Shown: positions 44,881 to 54,400, counted from the first letter of the stretch. The stretch is DNA of 64,000 nucleotides from Algiphilus aromaticivorans DG1253 (GCF_000733765.1 NZ_JPOG01000001.1:310001-374000); one strand, 5' to 3'. Translations and numbers: made by a program. The notes: generated by a model from the letters alone, not told the origin.

Positions 44881-46341
44881 TCAGCGGCGGGCTATCGGCC
44901 GGCGCAGACGGCGCAGACGGCGCAGCAAGGCGGCCAGTGCCAGCAGCGGTGCCCAGAAGCTGCCGCCGCCTGAACCGACGTCGGGCTCCGGCTCCGATCC
45001 CGGATCGGGCCAGAGGCCCGGTGGTGCGCCGAAGGGATCGCGGCCGCCGAGGCTCAGATCGCCAGTGCCATCGAGTTGGTCCTGCGGGTCCAGGTAGTCG
45101 CGCATCCGGGTCTGCGGCGTACCGTCGCCTTCCCAGGCCACATCGAGACGGCCATAGAAATCCTCGCCGTTCGGCCGAGAACAGCTCGCGTTGCCACCGA
45201 AGAGCACGCCCACCAGCTTCTGCTCTGCATTCCACAAGCCGCCACCACTGGAACCGGCCTCTGTGGTTCCCTGATCCCAAGTGATGTTCCAGGTGTCAAC
45301 GGTCTGCCCGTCGATGGTTTCGACATCCTTGGTCGCGGGGTTGTTGAAGAGACTGATCTTCTTCAGGTCCGCTTGGGGGTGGTGGATCGTGACGCCGTTA
45401 TCGACCGCGGCATCGGCGTTGGCGTCCCAGCCGGTGTAGAAGACCCCGAAGGCCTCGTCCGGTACCTCATCCAGTCGCAGCAGTGTGTGATCGGAGGCTT
45501 CGTGCGTGGCGACGAACTCGGCGCCGTTCTGGCTCTGATCGAAAGCCGCGTTGCTGCCGTTGCAGCGATCGGCCTGGAAGTTCCAGTAGGCGACCAGCGA
45601 GCCGGCATTATTGGCGCGAAAGTCGCAGTGATGGCCGGTGACAACGAGCGGATCGCCGTCCTGCGCGCTGTTGTTGACGAGGTTGCCAGTGCAGAAGCCT
45701 GTGCCATCCACGACGAGGCCGGCGACCGAGCGCGCCTGGTCGCGCCAAGGATCACCCTGCGCGCAAGCGACGTTGATGTTGCAGCTGCCGGAGGCCCCCG
45801 GGCTCAACTGCTTGCGCAGATCGCGGAAGCCGTGGTGCGCCCCTCCGATACGCAACTGCAGCGCCTCGCGCTGCGTGGCTGGTAGCAACAGGTCGACCAC
45901 TATCGTCTCGTCGAAGACCATGGCGGTCCACAGCCTTCCCTCGTCATCGACGTCGCCGATGTCGTAAGGCCCCTGCGTCATGCCCGTTTCCGCGCTGCGC
46001 AGCCAGAGTTGCGCATCAGGGGCACCAGAGAACTCGTCGAGGCGAAGGCTGAGGCTGCGCGCGTCCGGCGAGCTGATGCGGGTGCGCCAGCGTAGCGTGC
46101 TGTCGTCCAACGTTTCCCAGACACCGTCATCGACGCCAAGGTTGATCGGCGTGGCGACGGCGAAGCGCAGCGGTCCGTGCTCGTGGCCCTGCTGGGCGCG
46201 CGCGACCGCGACCTGCTCGGGGGTGGCCGTATGCAGAGGCAGGGCATCCACATCCGCGGTGGCCTGCAATGGCAGAAGGGCTACCATCAGCAGTGCCGTG
46301 CCGAGGCCTCGACCTCCAGCATTCATGATGCCGCTGCGCAT
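44881..46341 (-). CDS. Secreted trypsin-fold serine protease with GlyGly-CTERM-like tail
   Basis: A 486-residue exported protease related to lysyl endopeptidase. Signal peptide ends near LQATA. An N-terminal beta domain (residues ~60-170) precedes the catalytic part, with His in VTGHHCDF, Asp in ASDHTLLRLD and Ser in AGSSGGGLW; paired Cys are spread as in secreted proteases. After a PDPGSEPEPD linker the C-terminus reads GSGGGSFWAPLLALAALL then an Arg-rich end, which fits the GlyGly-CTERM/rhombosortase surface-sorting signal. Start ATG at 46341 follows GGGAG. Confidence 0.9.
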   Translation of the reverse strand: MRSGIMNAGGRGLGTALLMVALLPLQATADVDALPLHTATPEQVAVARAQQGHEHGPLRFAVATPINLGVDDGVWETLDDSTLRWRTRISSPDARSLSLRLDEFSGAPDAQLWLRSAETGMTQGPYDIGDVDDEGRLWTAMVFDETIVVDLLLPATQREALQLRIGGAHHGFRDLRKQLSPGASGSCNINVACAQGDPWRDQARSVAGLVVDGTGFCTGNLVNNSAQDGDPLVVTGHHCDFRANNAGSLVAYWNFQADRCNGSNAAFDQSQNGAEFVATHEASDHTLLRLDEVPDEAFGVFYTGWDANADAAVDNGVTIHHPQADLKKISLFNNPATKDVETIDGQTVDTWNITWDQGTTEAGSSGGGLWNAEQKLVGVLFGGNASCSRPNGEDFYGRLDVAWEGDGTPQTRMRDYLDPQDQLDGTGDLSLGGRDPFGAPPGLWPDPGSEPEPDVGSGGGSFWAPLLALAALLRRLRRLRRPIARR

Positions 46342-46422
46342 AATCGTCTCCCGCGTTGTTTGCGGCAGTCTACCGCCGGTGTGTCGGCTGCGGGGAGACC
46401 TTGCCTGTGTCGCGCATGGCGC

Positions 46423-46926
46423 TCAGAGCCCACATCGCTGGCGTGCCACGTTCAGGGCTTCTTCGAAGCCGGTAGTGGGGATGGCGATGGTGGTTATGGG
46501 GCTGTCGTCCTGCGTGATGATGAAGGTGCTGTAGCGCTGCATGTGACGCAGCACCTGGTCGCGACCGCTCACCACATCGAGAGTGCCGTGCTCCGGGTCG
46601 GCCTGCAGGCCGGCGTCGGCGTATTCGCGACGTGTGTCCTTGCCGAAGGTGAAGAGCGCGTCGAAGCGCTGTGCGTCCTTCATGTTCGCGAAGCCGGGGT
46701 TGAGCAGCAGCAGCGATTCCTCTGGCCCCTCCAGGTGCTGCGTGCAGCTGTAGATGACGCTGATGCCGCGCACGGGTTGGCGGGTCTCGACGACCTCGAT
46801 GGCAGGTTCGCTGCCCTCGGCCGGCACGGTGTAGTGCAGCCACTCGCCGAAGCGGTGTGCGCCATCGCCCTGAGCGCTGGCCAGAAGCGGAACGGCGAGT
46901 AGCAAGAAGAGGCTGGTGATGCGCAT
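46423..46926 (-). CDS. Small secreted protein of unknown function
   Basis: A 167-residue protein with a clear signal peptide (MRITSLFLLLAVPLLASAQ). The mature part is mixed alpha/beta with two cysteines (SCTQHL near residue 60 and the terminal RQRCGL) that may form a disulfide. No recognised domain. It lies 81 bp upstream of the protease gene on the same strand, so co-expression is plausible. Confidence 0.7.
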   Translation of the reverse strand: MRITSLFLLLAVPLLASAQGDGAHRFGEWLHYTVPAEGSEPAIEVVETRQPVRGISVIYSCTQHLEGPEESLLLLNPGFANMKDAQRFDALFTFGKDTRREYADAGLQADPEHGTLDVVSGRDQVLRHMQRYSTFIITQDDSPITTIAIPTTGFEEALNVARQRCGL

Positions 46927-46971
46927 GGGAACCCTCGCAGAGCGGTCCACCAAGCCTAGCGCCTCGTGGCA

Positions 46972-49053
46972 CTAGAGTCGAAGCGCCACCCCCGCGTAGA
47001 AGTGTCGACCCGGCGCCGGCTCGAAGAAGCCGCGCTGATCGAGAGGCCGGCCTTCGTTGGCGTTGACGCGCAGATTGGCGATGTAGTCGCGGTCGAGCAG
47101 ATTGTTGACGCCAGCAAAGAGCTCGACGGTGACGGTCTCCGTTAGGCGGTGCTCGATGCCCGCGCGGGCGTTGACGAGGGTGTAGCCGGCGACGTGCAGG
47201 GCGTTGGCGTTCTCGGCATAGCGGCTGCCGGTGAACTGTGCGTCGATGGCGGCGAAGCCCTTGCCGGGCACGCGCCAGGCGGCCTCGACGAAGGCGTTCT
47301 GGCGTGGAATGCCGGGTAGATCGTTGCCGGAGAAATCGTTGCCTTCGGTGTCTTCGAAGCGGTCGAAGCGCAAGCGTGCGTAGGTATAGCTGGCGGTCAG
47401 GTCCAACTGCTCCATAGGTCGCCAGATGGCCATCGCCTCTACGCCATCGCGGTCGGTCTGCCCGGCGTTGCGGAAAAAGCTGCGGCCCTCGCGCTGGAAG
47501 GGCGTGATCTCGTCATCTACGCGCACCGAGAACAGCGTGAGGTCGTAGTGCAAAGTGCCGCCGAAGCCGTTGCGCAGGCCGATCTCGCGGTTGAGGCTTT
47601 CCTGCGGCTGGATGGCAGGATTGAAGCCGGCCTCGCCGTCGGGGCGGGCGAATTCGGTGAAGCTCGGGGATTCGAAGGCGGTGGCGACGCTGGCGTAGGC
47701 GCGGTGGTCACCGGTCAGCCGCCAGACCAGGCCGCCGCTGTAGCTGGCTTCGGTGAACTCGCGCCGGCCGCTGTCGTCGCCGTCGTCCAGCAGGCGGTCG
47801 TCGATGGTAAGGCGCAGACGGTCCCAGCGTACGCCCAGGCTGGCGGTGAGCTGCGGCAGCAGAGCGATATCGAGCTGGCCGAAGCCGGCGACGACGGTGG
47901 CCTGTTCTTGCTGTCGCTCCGACAGCGCGGTGCGCTGGCCGTCGGCGTCTATGCCCTGGCGGCGGCGGTCGTCGCGCTGGCGCTGCGCCTCGATGCCCAC
48001 CGTGTAGCGGCTCTGCAGGCCGGCAATGGCGAGGTCGTCGCGGTACTCGCTCGACCCGCCGAAGAAGTCGCGCTGGTAGGCGACGACGTTGTTATCCACG
48101 CCCGGAAAGCCGAAGGGCAGGATCTGCTCGAAATCGCGGCGTGTGAAGAAGCCGCGCGTGACCAGCTCGCCGCCGCCGGTGCCGAGGCGATGCGTTAGCC
48201 CGAGACGCCGTTGTGCCACATCCTGGCCGGCATCCAGGTTCTTCGCGGTGTCCGTGGCCTGGCGGCGATCGGCGGCGACTTGGTTCAGGTTAAGACCGCC
48301 CGGGTCTTCGGCCTGCGGTAGCTCGAGTACGGTCACGACCGCCTCCAGGCGTTGGTTCTCGGCCGGTTCCCAGCCGAGCTTGGCGTTGAACAGCGTCTTG
48401 CGCACCCGGCTCTGCTCGCGCCAACCGTCAAAGTCGAGATGGCTGACACCGGCGTGGTAGTCGAGCGAACCCTGGCTTCCGCCGCTGCGCGCGGCGATCT
48501 TTCGGAAGCCGTCGCCGCCGGCCTGGGCGCGGATGCTGGTGCCGGAATGGCTGCGGCCGTCGGCGGTCTCCACCGACACCACGCCGCCGCCGGCGTTGCC
48601 GTAAAGCACCGAGGACGGCCCGCGCAGTACTTCAGCGCGCGTGGCCGTATCGAGATCCACCGAATCGATCTGCGACTGGCCGTCGGGCAGTGTTTCCGGA
48701 AAGCCGTCGACGCGGATGCGGATGCCGCGCACGCCGAAGGGGGCGCGCGCGCCGAAGCCGCGCAGCGACAGTCGCTGGCCCTGCGCGAAGTTGTAGCGGT
48801 TCTGCAGGAAGAGCCCCGGCACGCGTGCCAGCGCCTCATCCAGCTGCAGGCCCTGCCGGCCCTCGCGCAGGGTCGTTTCGTCCACGACCGTCACGCCGGC
48901 CGGCGTGTCCGGCAGGGCGCGCTCGATGCGTGTGCCGGTAACAACGATTGGGTCGAAGCCAGGCTGCTCGCCGCCCCATGCGGGTAGCGGGAGCGTTAGC
49001 GCCAGCGCGAGTCCGATAGACAGAGCACGATGCGATCGATGGTAAAGCGGCAT
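46972..49053 (-). CDS. TonB-dependent outer membrane receptor
   Basis: A 693-residue receptor. Signal peptide ends near AWGG. DPIVVTGTRIERALPDTPAGV is the TonB box/plug start, the plug carries LRGFGARAPFGVRGIRIRVDG and VEVLRGPSSVLYGNAGGGVV, and the barrel ends with FYAGVALRL (C-terminal aromatic/hydrophobic strand). The plug is of the FecA/CirA siderophore-like type, but the ligand is not readable. AAGGGG precedes the ATG. I found no Fur box and no cobalamin riboswitch upstream. Confidence 0.92.
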   Translation of the reverse strand: MPLYHRSHRALSIGLALALTLPLPAWGGEQPGFDPIVVTGTRIERALPDTPAGVTVVDETTLREGRQGLQLDEALARVPGLFLQNRYNFAQGQRLSLRGFGARAPFGVRGIRIRVDGFPETLPDGQSQIDSVDLDTATRAEVLRGPSSVLYGNAGGGVVSVETADGRSHSGTSIRAQAGGDGFRKIAARSGGSQGSLDYHAGVSHLDFDGWREQSRVRKTLFNAKLGWEPAENQRLEAVVTVLELPQAEDPGGLNLNQVAADRRQATDTAKNLDAGQDVAQRRLGLTHRLGTGGGELVTRGFFTRRDFEQILPFGFPGVDNNVVAYQRDFFGGSSEYRDDLAIAGLQSRYTVGIEAQRQRDDRRRQGIDADGQRTALSERQQEQATVVAGFGQLDIALLPQLTASLGVRWDRLRLTIDDRLLDDGDDSGRREFTEASYSGGLVWRLTGDHRAYASVATAFESPSFTEFARPDGEAGFNPAIQPQESLNREIGLRNGFGGTLHYDLTLFSVRVDDEITPFQREGRSFFRNAGQTDRDGVEAMAIWRPMEQLDLTASYTYARLRFDRFEDTEGNDFSGNDLPGIPRQNAFVEAAWRVPGKGFAAIDAQFTGSRYAENANALHVAGYTLVNARAGIEHRLTETVTVELFAGVNNLLDRDYIANLRVNANEGRPLDQRGFFEPAPGRHFYAGVALRL

Positions 49054-49856
49054 TAAGAAGGCCCCTTCGAAGCGAAATAGGTTTTGGTGCGCTGGGCGGT
49101 CAAGCTGTGACGAATAGGTCTTGCAGGGTCTACAAGCCTGCGTCCTAAAGGTCGGTAATGGCAGCTTCGGCCTCGGCGTCGGAGACGCCCTTGGCCGAAA
49201 GGTGGTCTGCTCGCTGCCCAATGCTTTTGGCGCCCGCTCATGGCGTTTGAGACCGAATGCATCTCCACGCAATCGGAAATCGGTAGCGGGCTGCAGAGTA
49301 TGCGGTACTGGTGGTTTCGCGCACGGTCTTCGCGACAGATCAGGGTCTCGGCGCTGGAGGCACCCCCGTTCAGCCTCAGCAGCCGCGGGGTGCTGGTCGT
49401 GGTCGCTGCGATGCTGTTATGCGTATCGATAGCGCCAGGATGGCAGCGTCCGGGTGCGTGGAAGCATCTGACCGAAGCCCTAACCGCCGTTGGCGATGCC
49501 TCCAGCTTGCAGCTGCGCTCAACCGTGATTGCGCCGCTCATGCCGCACCTAACGTGGTCCGTGCTCGCGGAGCAATGGCCCGTGTAGCGCCTTCTTTCCT
49601 TTCGCTCTTCATCGCCGTCTCCTCCTTTGACATCGCGTATGCCGCGCATCTATGTGCGCTGTGGGTGCTCGAAACAGCAAAAAAGGTGCCATCCGCGCGC
49701 CCTTGCAACGGTGGCTTTCTCCGCCAAGACCGTGACCGGGCCGTCCCAGTGCAGTGACACTGTGTCGCAGCATTGCCGCATCCATCGTCCTCGTTCCTGC
49801 GGCCAGATCCGGCGTGTGTTTCGCATGCCACCGAGCTTCGGAGCGCGCGTTTCGCC
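49054..49856. other. Gap without a supported gene
   Basis: About 800 bp between the TonB receptor and the sigma-54 promoter at 49857. A plus-strand frame at 49240-49587 (115 codons) has fairly high GC at third positions and one hydrophobic stretch (GVLVVVAAMLLCVSIA), but no ribosome site and no recognisable similarity, so it is not called. A palindromic pair CAGTGACACTG/GACACTGTGTC (49752-49766) lies ~95 bp upstream of the -24 element and could bind the activator. Confidence 0.5.
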
Positions 49857-49873
49857 TTGGCCTGTTTTTTGCT
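49857..49873 (+). promoter_or_regulatory. Sigma-54 promoter of the small helical protein gene
   Basis: TTGGCCTGTTTTTTGCT has GG at 49859-49860 and GC at 49871-49872, exactly 10 nt apart, with two departures from TTGGCACG-N4-TTGCW. Predicted start near 49884, 35 nt before the ATG at 49919. The sigma-54 activator gene at 50356-52386 is adjacent. Confidence 0.7.
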
Positions 49874-49918
49874 CACGCCCACTGCGCAAAACCCTGCCCA
49901 CGCGAGGAGAGAAGTCCG

Positions 49919-50314
49919 ATGAACAGCTACGTCACCGACACGCTAAGCAGCGGAGAGCGGCAACTTAAGCCGGAAGCGCTCACAGCGGATCAGAGTGAAG
50001 CCCATGAAGTCCTGGCGCAGTCGGAGAACGTGGTCACAGCGATGATCGATCTGGGGGAGATGGTCTCAGAGCAGATCATGGCACTGACCACGCAGCAGAT
50101 GGAGATCAACCAGGAGTTCTCGGAACACTGTGCCCGGCATCTCCAAACCCTTTGTCACTACGCTGATTCGCCGGAGCGCTTGGATGAGCAGCGCGCGCTC
50201 GTCGATGACCTGCGCACGCGCGTCGACCGGCACGCGGAAGCCCTCTATCGAATCTGGTCCGGCGGGCACGGGGCACTGGCAGGAATCTTCGAGCGGACTG
50301 AATCCGCTGAGTAG
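49919..50314 (+). CDS. Small helical protein, phasin-like in shape
   Basis: A 131-residue acidic protein with no signal peptide. Almost the whole length is predicted helix with heptad-like spacing (residues ~28-70, ENVVTAMIDLGEMVSEQIMALTTQQMEINQEF, and ~85-125). The shape recalls phasins or chemoreceptor-like coiled coils but no family is recognised. Start chosen because GAGGAG lies 10 nt upstream. It stands alone, convergent with the AcoR-type regulator, and carries its own -24/-12 promoter, tying it to the alcohol-oxidation regulon. Confidence 0.75.
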   Translation: MNSYVTDTLSSGERQLKPEALTADQSEAHEVLAQSENVVTAMIDLGEMVSEQIMALTTQQMEINQEFSEHCARHLQTLCHYADSPERLDEQRALVDDLRTRVDRHAEALYRIWSGGHGALAGIFERTESAE

Positions 50315-50355
50315 TTGAAGCTGCCGCGACAGTTTAAGGAGCGCTCAGCGTCCCT

Positions 50356-52386
50356 TTACCGGGCAGCCGGTCCGTATTCGATGCCGTGCTGGCGCATCTT
50401 CCGATAGAGCGTGTTTCGGCTGACGCCGAGCGCGCGTGCCGCACGGCTCATATTGAAGCGATGCTTCTCTATGGTTTCTCTCAATGCGCTGCATTCGGCT
50501 TGTTCCAGAGGGTTGCCAGCCTCCTTCTCCTGCGTCTCCAACTCTGCGTGTGTATCTGCAGTGGAGAGGGATGCCGAGATCGCTGCGCCGGATCGCGAAG
50601 CCGCTTTCTGCCGGCCATTGTCGGCGATGCTGAGGTCGGCGGGGGTGATACAGGCGTCTTCGCACATGGCGACGGCGGTGCGCAGAACGTTGCGCAGTTC
50701 GCGGATGTTGCCCGGCCACTCGTGCTGCAAGAGGATATCCATGGCCGCATCGCTCATCGTGATCGGATCGTCAAAATCGGCGGCTTCAACGTCGAACACT
50801 TGACGAATGATTGCCTCCAGGTCGCTGCGCTCTCGAAGCGGCGGCAACGTGAGGGTGATGCCGTTGAGGCGGTAATAGAGATCCTCGCGGAATTGCCCCT
50901 CCGCGACCATGTCGTTCAGATTGCGCAGCGAGGCGCTCATCAGGCGAATATCGATTGGAATCGGGCGTTCGCTGCCCAGCGGGGTCACGGTCCGCTCCTC
51001 AAGTACGCGTAGCAGGCGCGTTTGCAGATCCAGCGGCATGTCCCCGATCTCGTCGAGAAATAATGTGCCACCGTCGGCTTGCAGGATACGCCCTCGGGCC
51101 CCTTCCTTGCGGGCACCGGTGAAGGCGCCGCCCTTGTACCCGAATAGCTCAGCCTCGATCAGCGACTCGGGTATCGCAGCGCAATTGACGGCCACGAAAG
51201 GTTTGTCCGCGCGGTCGCCGGCGTTGTGCACCGCGCGAGCGAAGACATCCTTGCCCGAACCGGTCGGCCCTTGCAGAAGGATCGACACCTGGGATGTGGC
51301 CAGACGCCGCGCGCAGCGTGCGTTGCGCTGCATGACGGGATCGCTGCCGGCGACAGTATCGATGTCGATCTCGGCGCTGACGCCCTGCTGCGCGACCGGC
51401 AAGGCCTTTCGACCGCTGCCGGCGTCGCGTAGACGCCCGCCGCGCTGTGTTTCTCCCGGTGCGGGCTGGCAGGTCAGGAAGAAGCGGCGTCCATGCTGGT
51501 GGTCGCGCACCGGCATCAACGCAGTCTGGCTGCGGCGGTAGACCGGGTCCGAGATATGCGCGGGCAGGTCCAGGATTTCTGAAATATTGCGCCCCTGCAG
51601 CGTCCAGTCGCCGGCTTCGCCCAGCAGGTGCATCGCAGCTTGGTCCGCGCCGGCGATGCGCCCGTCCTCGTCGAGTGCCAGAGCTGCGTCGTGCAGAAGA
51701 TTCACGAATTCCGCACGACTGTGGAAGCGCAGGATGCAGTGATCCCGGTAGCGGCGCAGGAAGAGACATTTCTCGATCAGACGCGCCGACATGCTCACCA
51801 TCGCCTTGGTGTGCATCTGGCTGGCACGCGAGCAGTTGGCGTTGACGCAGGATGCGTCGAGCACGGCCGTCAATGCGCCATCGGCGTTGAGAATCGGTGC
51901 TCCGGTGCACGACAGATTGATATGCCGCGCCCGGAAGTGGTCGTTGCGGTGGACGGTGACCGCCCTGCGTTCGGCGATGCAGGTACCGATACCGTTGGTA
52001 CCTTCTGCGGATTCGCTCCAGTTGGCGCCATGGATCAGTCCCGCGCTCCGAAAGCTCTTGGAGAGGGTGGGGTCGACCTTGTCGTAGAGGATGACGCCCT
52101 GCTCGTCAGTGAGTAGCAGCGCGTAGCCCGAGCCGGCGATCTGTTCGTAGAGCGAGTCCATTTCGAGTCGGGCGATGCTGATCAGCGTTTCGTGCTGATC
52201 TTCGAGCTCATTGATGCGCGTTACGTCTTCCACGCGAGGCGCCTGACGACGCGATGGATCGAGGCCGTGCGCATTGATGCAACGCGACCAGGACGCCGAG
52301 ATCGCGTTCTCGATGCCGTCGTCCGAGCGCTTGCCATCAACCGCGTCGATGACGCGCTCAGCGTGCTGAAAGGTGGTGTCGTTCAT
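50356..52386 (-). CDS. AcoR-type sigma-54-dependent activator
   Basis: A 676-residue activator without a receiver domain. An N-terminal AcoR-type region (SASWSRCINAHGLDP) leads into a GAF domain around residues 75-220 (EGTNGIGTCIAERRAVTVHRNDHF, APILNADGALTAVLDAS), then a PAS-like segment (residues ~225-320). The AAA+ domain has GPTGSGKDVFARAVH, GAFTGA at 420-425 and FLDEIGDMP, and the C-terminus a Fis-type HTH (AARALGVSRNTLYRKMRQH). Such proteins sense small molecules such as acetoin, alcohols or aldehydes through GAF. Five -24/-12 promoters lie within 14 kb, so it is the likely master activator of the PQQ cluster. Confidence 0.93.
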   Translation of the reverse strand: MNDTTFQHAERVIDAVDGKRSDDGIENAISASWSRCINAHGLDPSRRQAPRVEDVTRINELEDQHETLISIARLEMDSLYEQIAGSGYALLLTDEQGVILYDKVDPTLSKSFRSAGLIHGANWSESAEGTNGIGTCIAERRAVTVHRNDHFRARHINLSCTGAPILNADGALTAVLDASCVNANCSRASQMHTKAMVSMSARLIEKCLFLRRYRDHCILRFHSRAEFVNLLHDAALALDEDGRIAGADQAAMHLLGEAGDWTLQGRNISEILDLPAHISDPVYRRSQTALMPVRDHQHGRRFFLTCQPAPGETQRGGRLRDAGSGRKALPVAQQGVSAEIDIDTVAGSDPVMQRNARCARRLATSQVSILLQGPTGSGKDVFARAVHNAGDRADKPFVAVNCAAIPESLIEAELFGYKGGAFTGARKEGARGRILQADGGTLFLDEIGDMPLDLQTRLLRVLEERTVTPLGSERPIPIDIRLMSASLRNLNDMVAEGQFREDLYYRLNGITLTLPPLRERSDLEAIIRQVFDVEAADFDDPITMSDAAMDILLQHEWPGNIRELRNVLRTAVAMCEDACITPADLSIADNGRQKAASRSGAAISASLSTADTHAELETQEKEAGNPLEQAECSALRETIEKHRFNMSRAARALGVSRNTLYRKMRQHGIEYGPAAR

Positions 52387-52549
52387 CGGGTGTCTCCTGC
52401 CTCGTAGGGCCGCGTCTAGTCCTTAATGGAGCGCGTTCTGATTGCCAGACTGCTGCGGCCACGGCGACCCCGTCAAGTTGCTGGGGCTACGGCGCTCCAA
52501 CTGCCTAGCCTTTCGTCTGGATGCGAGTGTCATCTTCGAGGGAGCGCCC

Positions 52550-52601
52550 GAGGAGCCTGTGTGCCGCGCCCAGTATGTCACCGGATTCGCACAGGCTGTG
52601 C
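52550..52601. promoter_or_regulatory. Candidate activator sites upstream of the porin
   Basis: GCACAG-G-CTGTGC (52589-52601) is a perfect palindrome 105 bp upstream of the -24 element. A weaker relative, GAGGAG-C-CTGTGT (52550-52562), lies 39 bp further upstream. A close match, GTACAG-A-CTGTGC, occurs upstream of the aldehyde dehydrogenase at 63866-63878. The distance suits an enhancer for the AcoR-type protein. Confidence 0.5.
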
Positions 52602-52703
52602 AACCGGAGGAGGTGCCTGGAATGCGCGCCGGACACGGCATGCGCGCCTATAAGCCTAAGAAAACAAACCAATTGCTGCGCTTTTGACCCTCATTGTCAG
52701 GGG

Positions 52704-52720
52704 TTGGCATCGGCGTTGCT
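52704..52720 (+). promoter_or_regulatory. Sigma-54 promoter of the porin gene
   Basis: TTGGCATCGGCGTTGCT has GG at 52706-52707 and GC at 52718-52719 with 10 nt between. It matches TTGGCAY-N5-TTGCW fully. Predicted start is near 52731, about 106 nt before the ATG at 52837. Confidence 0.82.
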
Positions 52721-52836
52721 GCTGGCTCGCCGTCGCATGCGCAGGAGGCTCCGGCAAAGGTGGAGTTCTTGCGGTGCGCATAGCCGACGCCGTCCCCGGA
52801 CGGCGGATAACGACACCTAATCGAGGGGATGACGCA

Positions 52837-54081
52837 ATGATTACGCAACGAATAGCCGCATTAGCCGCTGGTATTGGCGCCATGTGCGGTACCGCTTCCG
52901 TCCAGGCCGTCGAGCTTAGTGCGGGGGATTGGACTTTCTCGGCCAACGGCAACGTCAACGTTCACTACATCTACGCCGCTTGCGAGGATGCACCGGCGGA
53001 TATCCTGACTATCGGTGGGGCCTGCACCCAGGATGCCGACGGCAACGATGTCAGCTCGACCGTGAGCAACGGTCTGTTACCAGCCGCCCTCGTTCTGGGG
53101 GCCGGCACGACACAGAAGGGCTACGACCTGAGCGTCACCTTCGGGCTGTATCCCGGTATCAGCAGCAATGATGGGGGCAGCCCGAATCTGCAGCAGGACG
53201 CGGGAGCGCTTGGCACCAATGTCGCGCTGGCGACCACGGGTCTCGATGTGCGTCAGGTCTTCATGACGGTCGCGCGCGAGGGCATGGGCAGCTTCAAGCT
53301 GGGGCGCGACTTCGGCCTGTTCGGCTTCGACGCGATCATCAACGACATGACGATCCCGGGCGTTGGCGTGGCTGGCGCGATGGCGACCGGCGCGCCGGCC
53401 AATACCTCGCTGGGCAGTATCGGATTCGGTTACATCTACACCGACACGTTGGCGCAGATGAACTACACCACGCCCTCCTTCGGCGGCGCCAATCTCACAG
53501 TGGGCATCTACGATCCGCTCAATCCGGTGCTTGCCGGCGGAGCGAGCAACAAGAGCGCACCGGGTGTCCACGGCAAGCTCGCGTGGGCCGGTGATCTTGG
53601 TGGGCTGGGATTCTACTTGTCGAGCGCCTTTATCACGCAGCAACAGCGCGCGGTCGGTGGCCCCGGCAACGACTTCACCAGCACCGGCTTCGACGTCTAC
53701 GCGCGGGCCGAGCTGGGTGGTCTCAAGGCTTCCGCGTACTACTACAGTGGCCAGGGCATGGGGACCACCGGCCTCTTCGTGCTATCGGATGACGGTGCCG
53801 GTAACGAGCGCGATTCCGACGGCTATCTGTTGCAGCTGACCTATCCGCTCGGAGATACCACGCTGGGCGCGAACTACGGCGTCAGCAGCCTCGACAAGGC
53901 GAATGACGGCGATGCCCCGAACCTGCTCGACGAGAACAGCAAGCTGACCTTCGGTGCCTATCACGCGCTGACACCCAATCTCACCCTGCTGTTCGAGGTC
54001 AGCGATGTGGAGACCAAGGCACACAACGGGGCCTCCAACAATGGAAGCAGTGCAAACGCTGGCGCCTTCCTTTCGTTCTGA
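52837..54081 (+). CDS. Gram-negative porin
   Basis: A 414-residue outer-membrane barrel. Signal peptide MITQRIAALAAGIGAMCGTASVQA; VELSAGDWTFSANGNVNVHY starts the first strand; FMTVAREGMGSFKLGRDFGLFGFDAIIND is the porin constriction/latching region; ends in GAFLSF with a terminal Phe. Cys residues in CEDAPADILTIGGACTQ may form a disulfide. Likely admits small alcohols or organic acids to the periplasm where the PQQ enzyme acts. AGGGG precedes the ATG. Confidence 0.88.
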   Translation: MITQRIAALAAGIGAMCGTASVQAVELSAGDWTFSANGNVNVHYIYAACEDAPADILTIGGACTQDADGNDVSSTVSNGLLPAALVLGAGTTQKGYDLSVTFGLYPGISSNDGGSPNLQQDAGALGTNVALATTGLDVRQVFMTVAREGMGSFKLGRDFGLFGFDAIINDMTIPGVGVAGAMATGAPANTSLGSIGFGYIYTDTLAQMNYTTPSFGGANLTVGIYDPLNPVLAGGASNKSAPGVHGKLAWAGDLGGLGFYLSSAFITQQQRAVGGPGNDFTSTGFDVYARAELGGLKASAYYYSGQGMGTTGLFVLSDDGAGNERDSDGYLLQLTYPLGDTTLGANYGVSSLDKANDGDAPNLLDENSKLTFGAYHALTPNLTLLFEVSDVETKAHNGASNNGSSANAGAFLSF

Positions 54082-54146
54082 CCGCAAGGCCTGTCTCGCG
54101 TGGACGCAGTGTGTGTCTCCACCACGGCGAAAACCCGTGGTCTTCG

Positions 54147-54178
54147 GGCCGGGGCGGTGGTGGCCCCGGCCTCCTTTT
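54147..54178 (+). terminator. Terminator after the porin gene
   Basis: GGCCGGGGC (54147-54155) pairs with GCCCCGGCC (54163-54171) over a 7-nt loop, followed by TCCTTTT. It isolates the porin transcript from the PQQ dehydrogenase gene, which has its own promoter. The rest of the 319-bp gap (54082-54400) holds that promoter and no gene. Confidence 0.75.
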
Positions 54179-54326
54179 GCGCGCACCGAGCGTGGGGCGT
54201 ACGCATGTTCGTGCCTCCGTTCGCGCCACCCCCGGAGCTACGCAGGGTGTCTCGCCAGCGTGACAGTGAGGCTACGCAGAAGCCTCGCGGAAACCAAATA
54301 ACTTCATGAAAAACAATGGGATATGT

Positions 54327-54343
54327 ATGGCATGAGTTTTGCG
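54327..54343 (+). promoter_or_regulatory. Sigma-54 promoter of the PQQ alcohol dehydrogenase
   Basis: ATGGCATGAGTTTTGCG has GG at 54329-54330 and GC at 54341-54342 with a 10-nt gap; TGGCATG-N4-TTGC matches the consensus core completely. Predicted start near 54354, 47 nt before the ATG at 54401. Confidence 0.83.
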
Positions 54344-54400
54344 GAAGAGTCTTCGACGGTTGCAGCCTTAACGTCCAACATCAATAGAGGAGATCATGCA

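Noticed and set aside
49054..49240. Cobalamin riboswitch or Fur box upstream of the TonB receptor
   Set aside because: No B12-box or Fur-like inverted repeat could be found by eye.
49240..49587. Possible 115-codon membrane protein
   Set aside because: No ribosome site, no recognisable family and overlapping frames of similar length on both strands; left uncalled.
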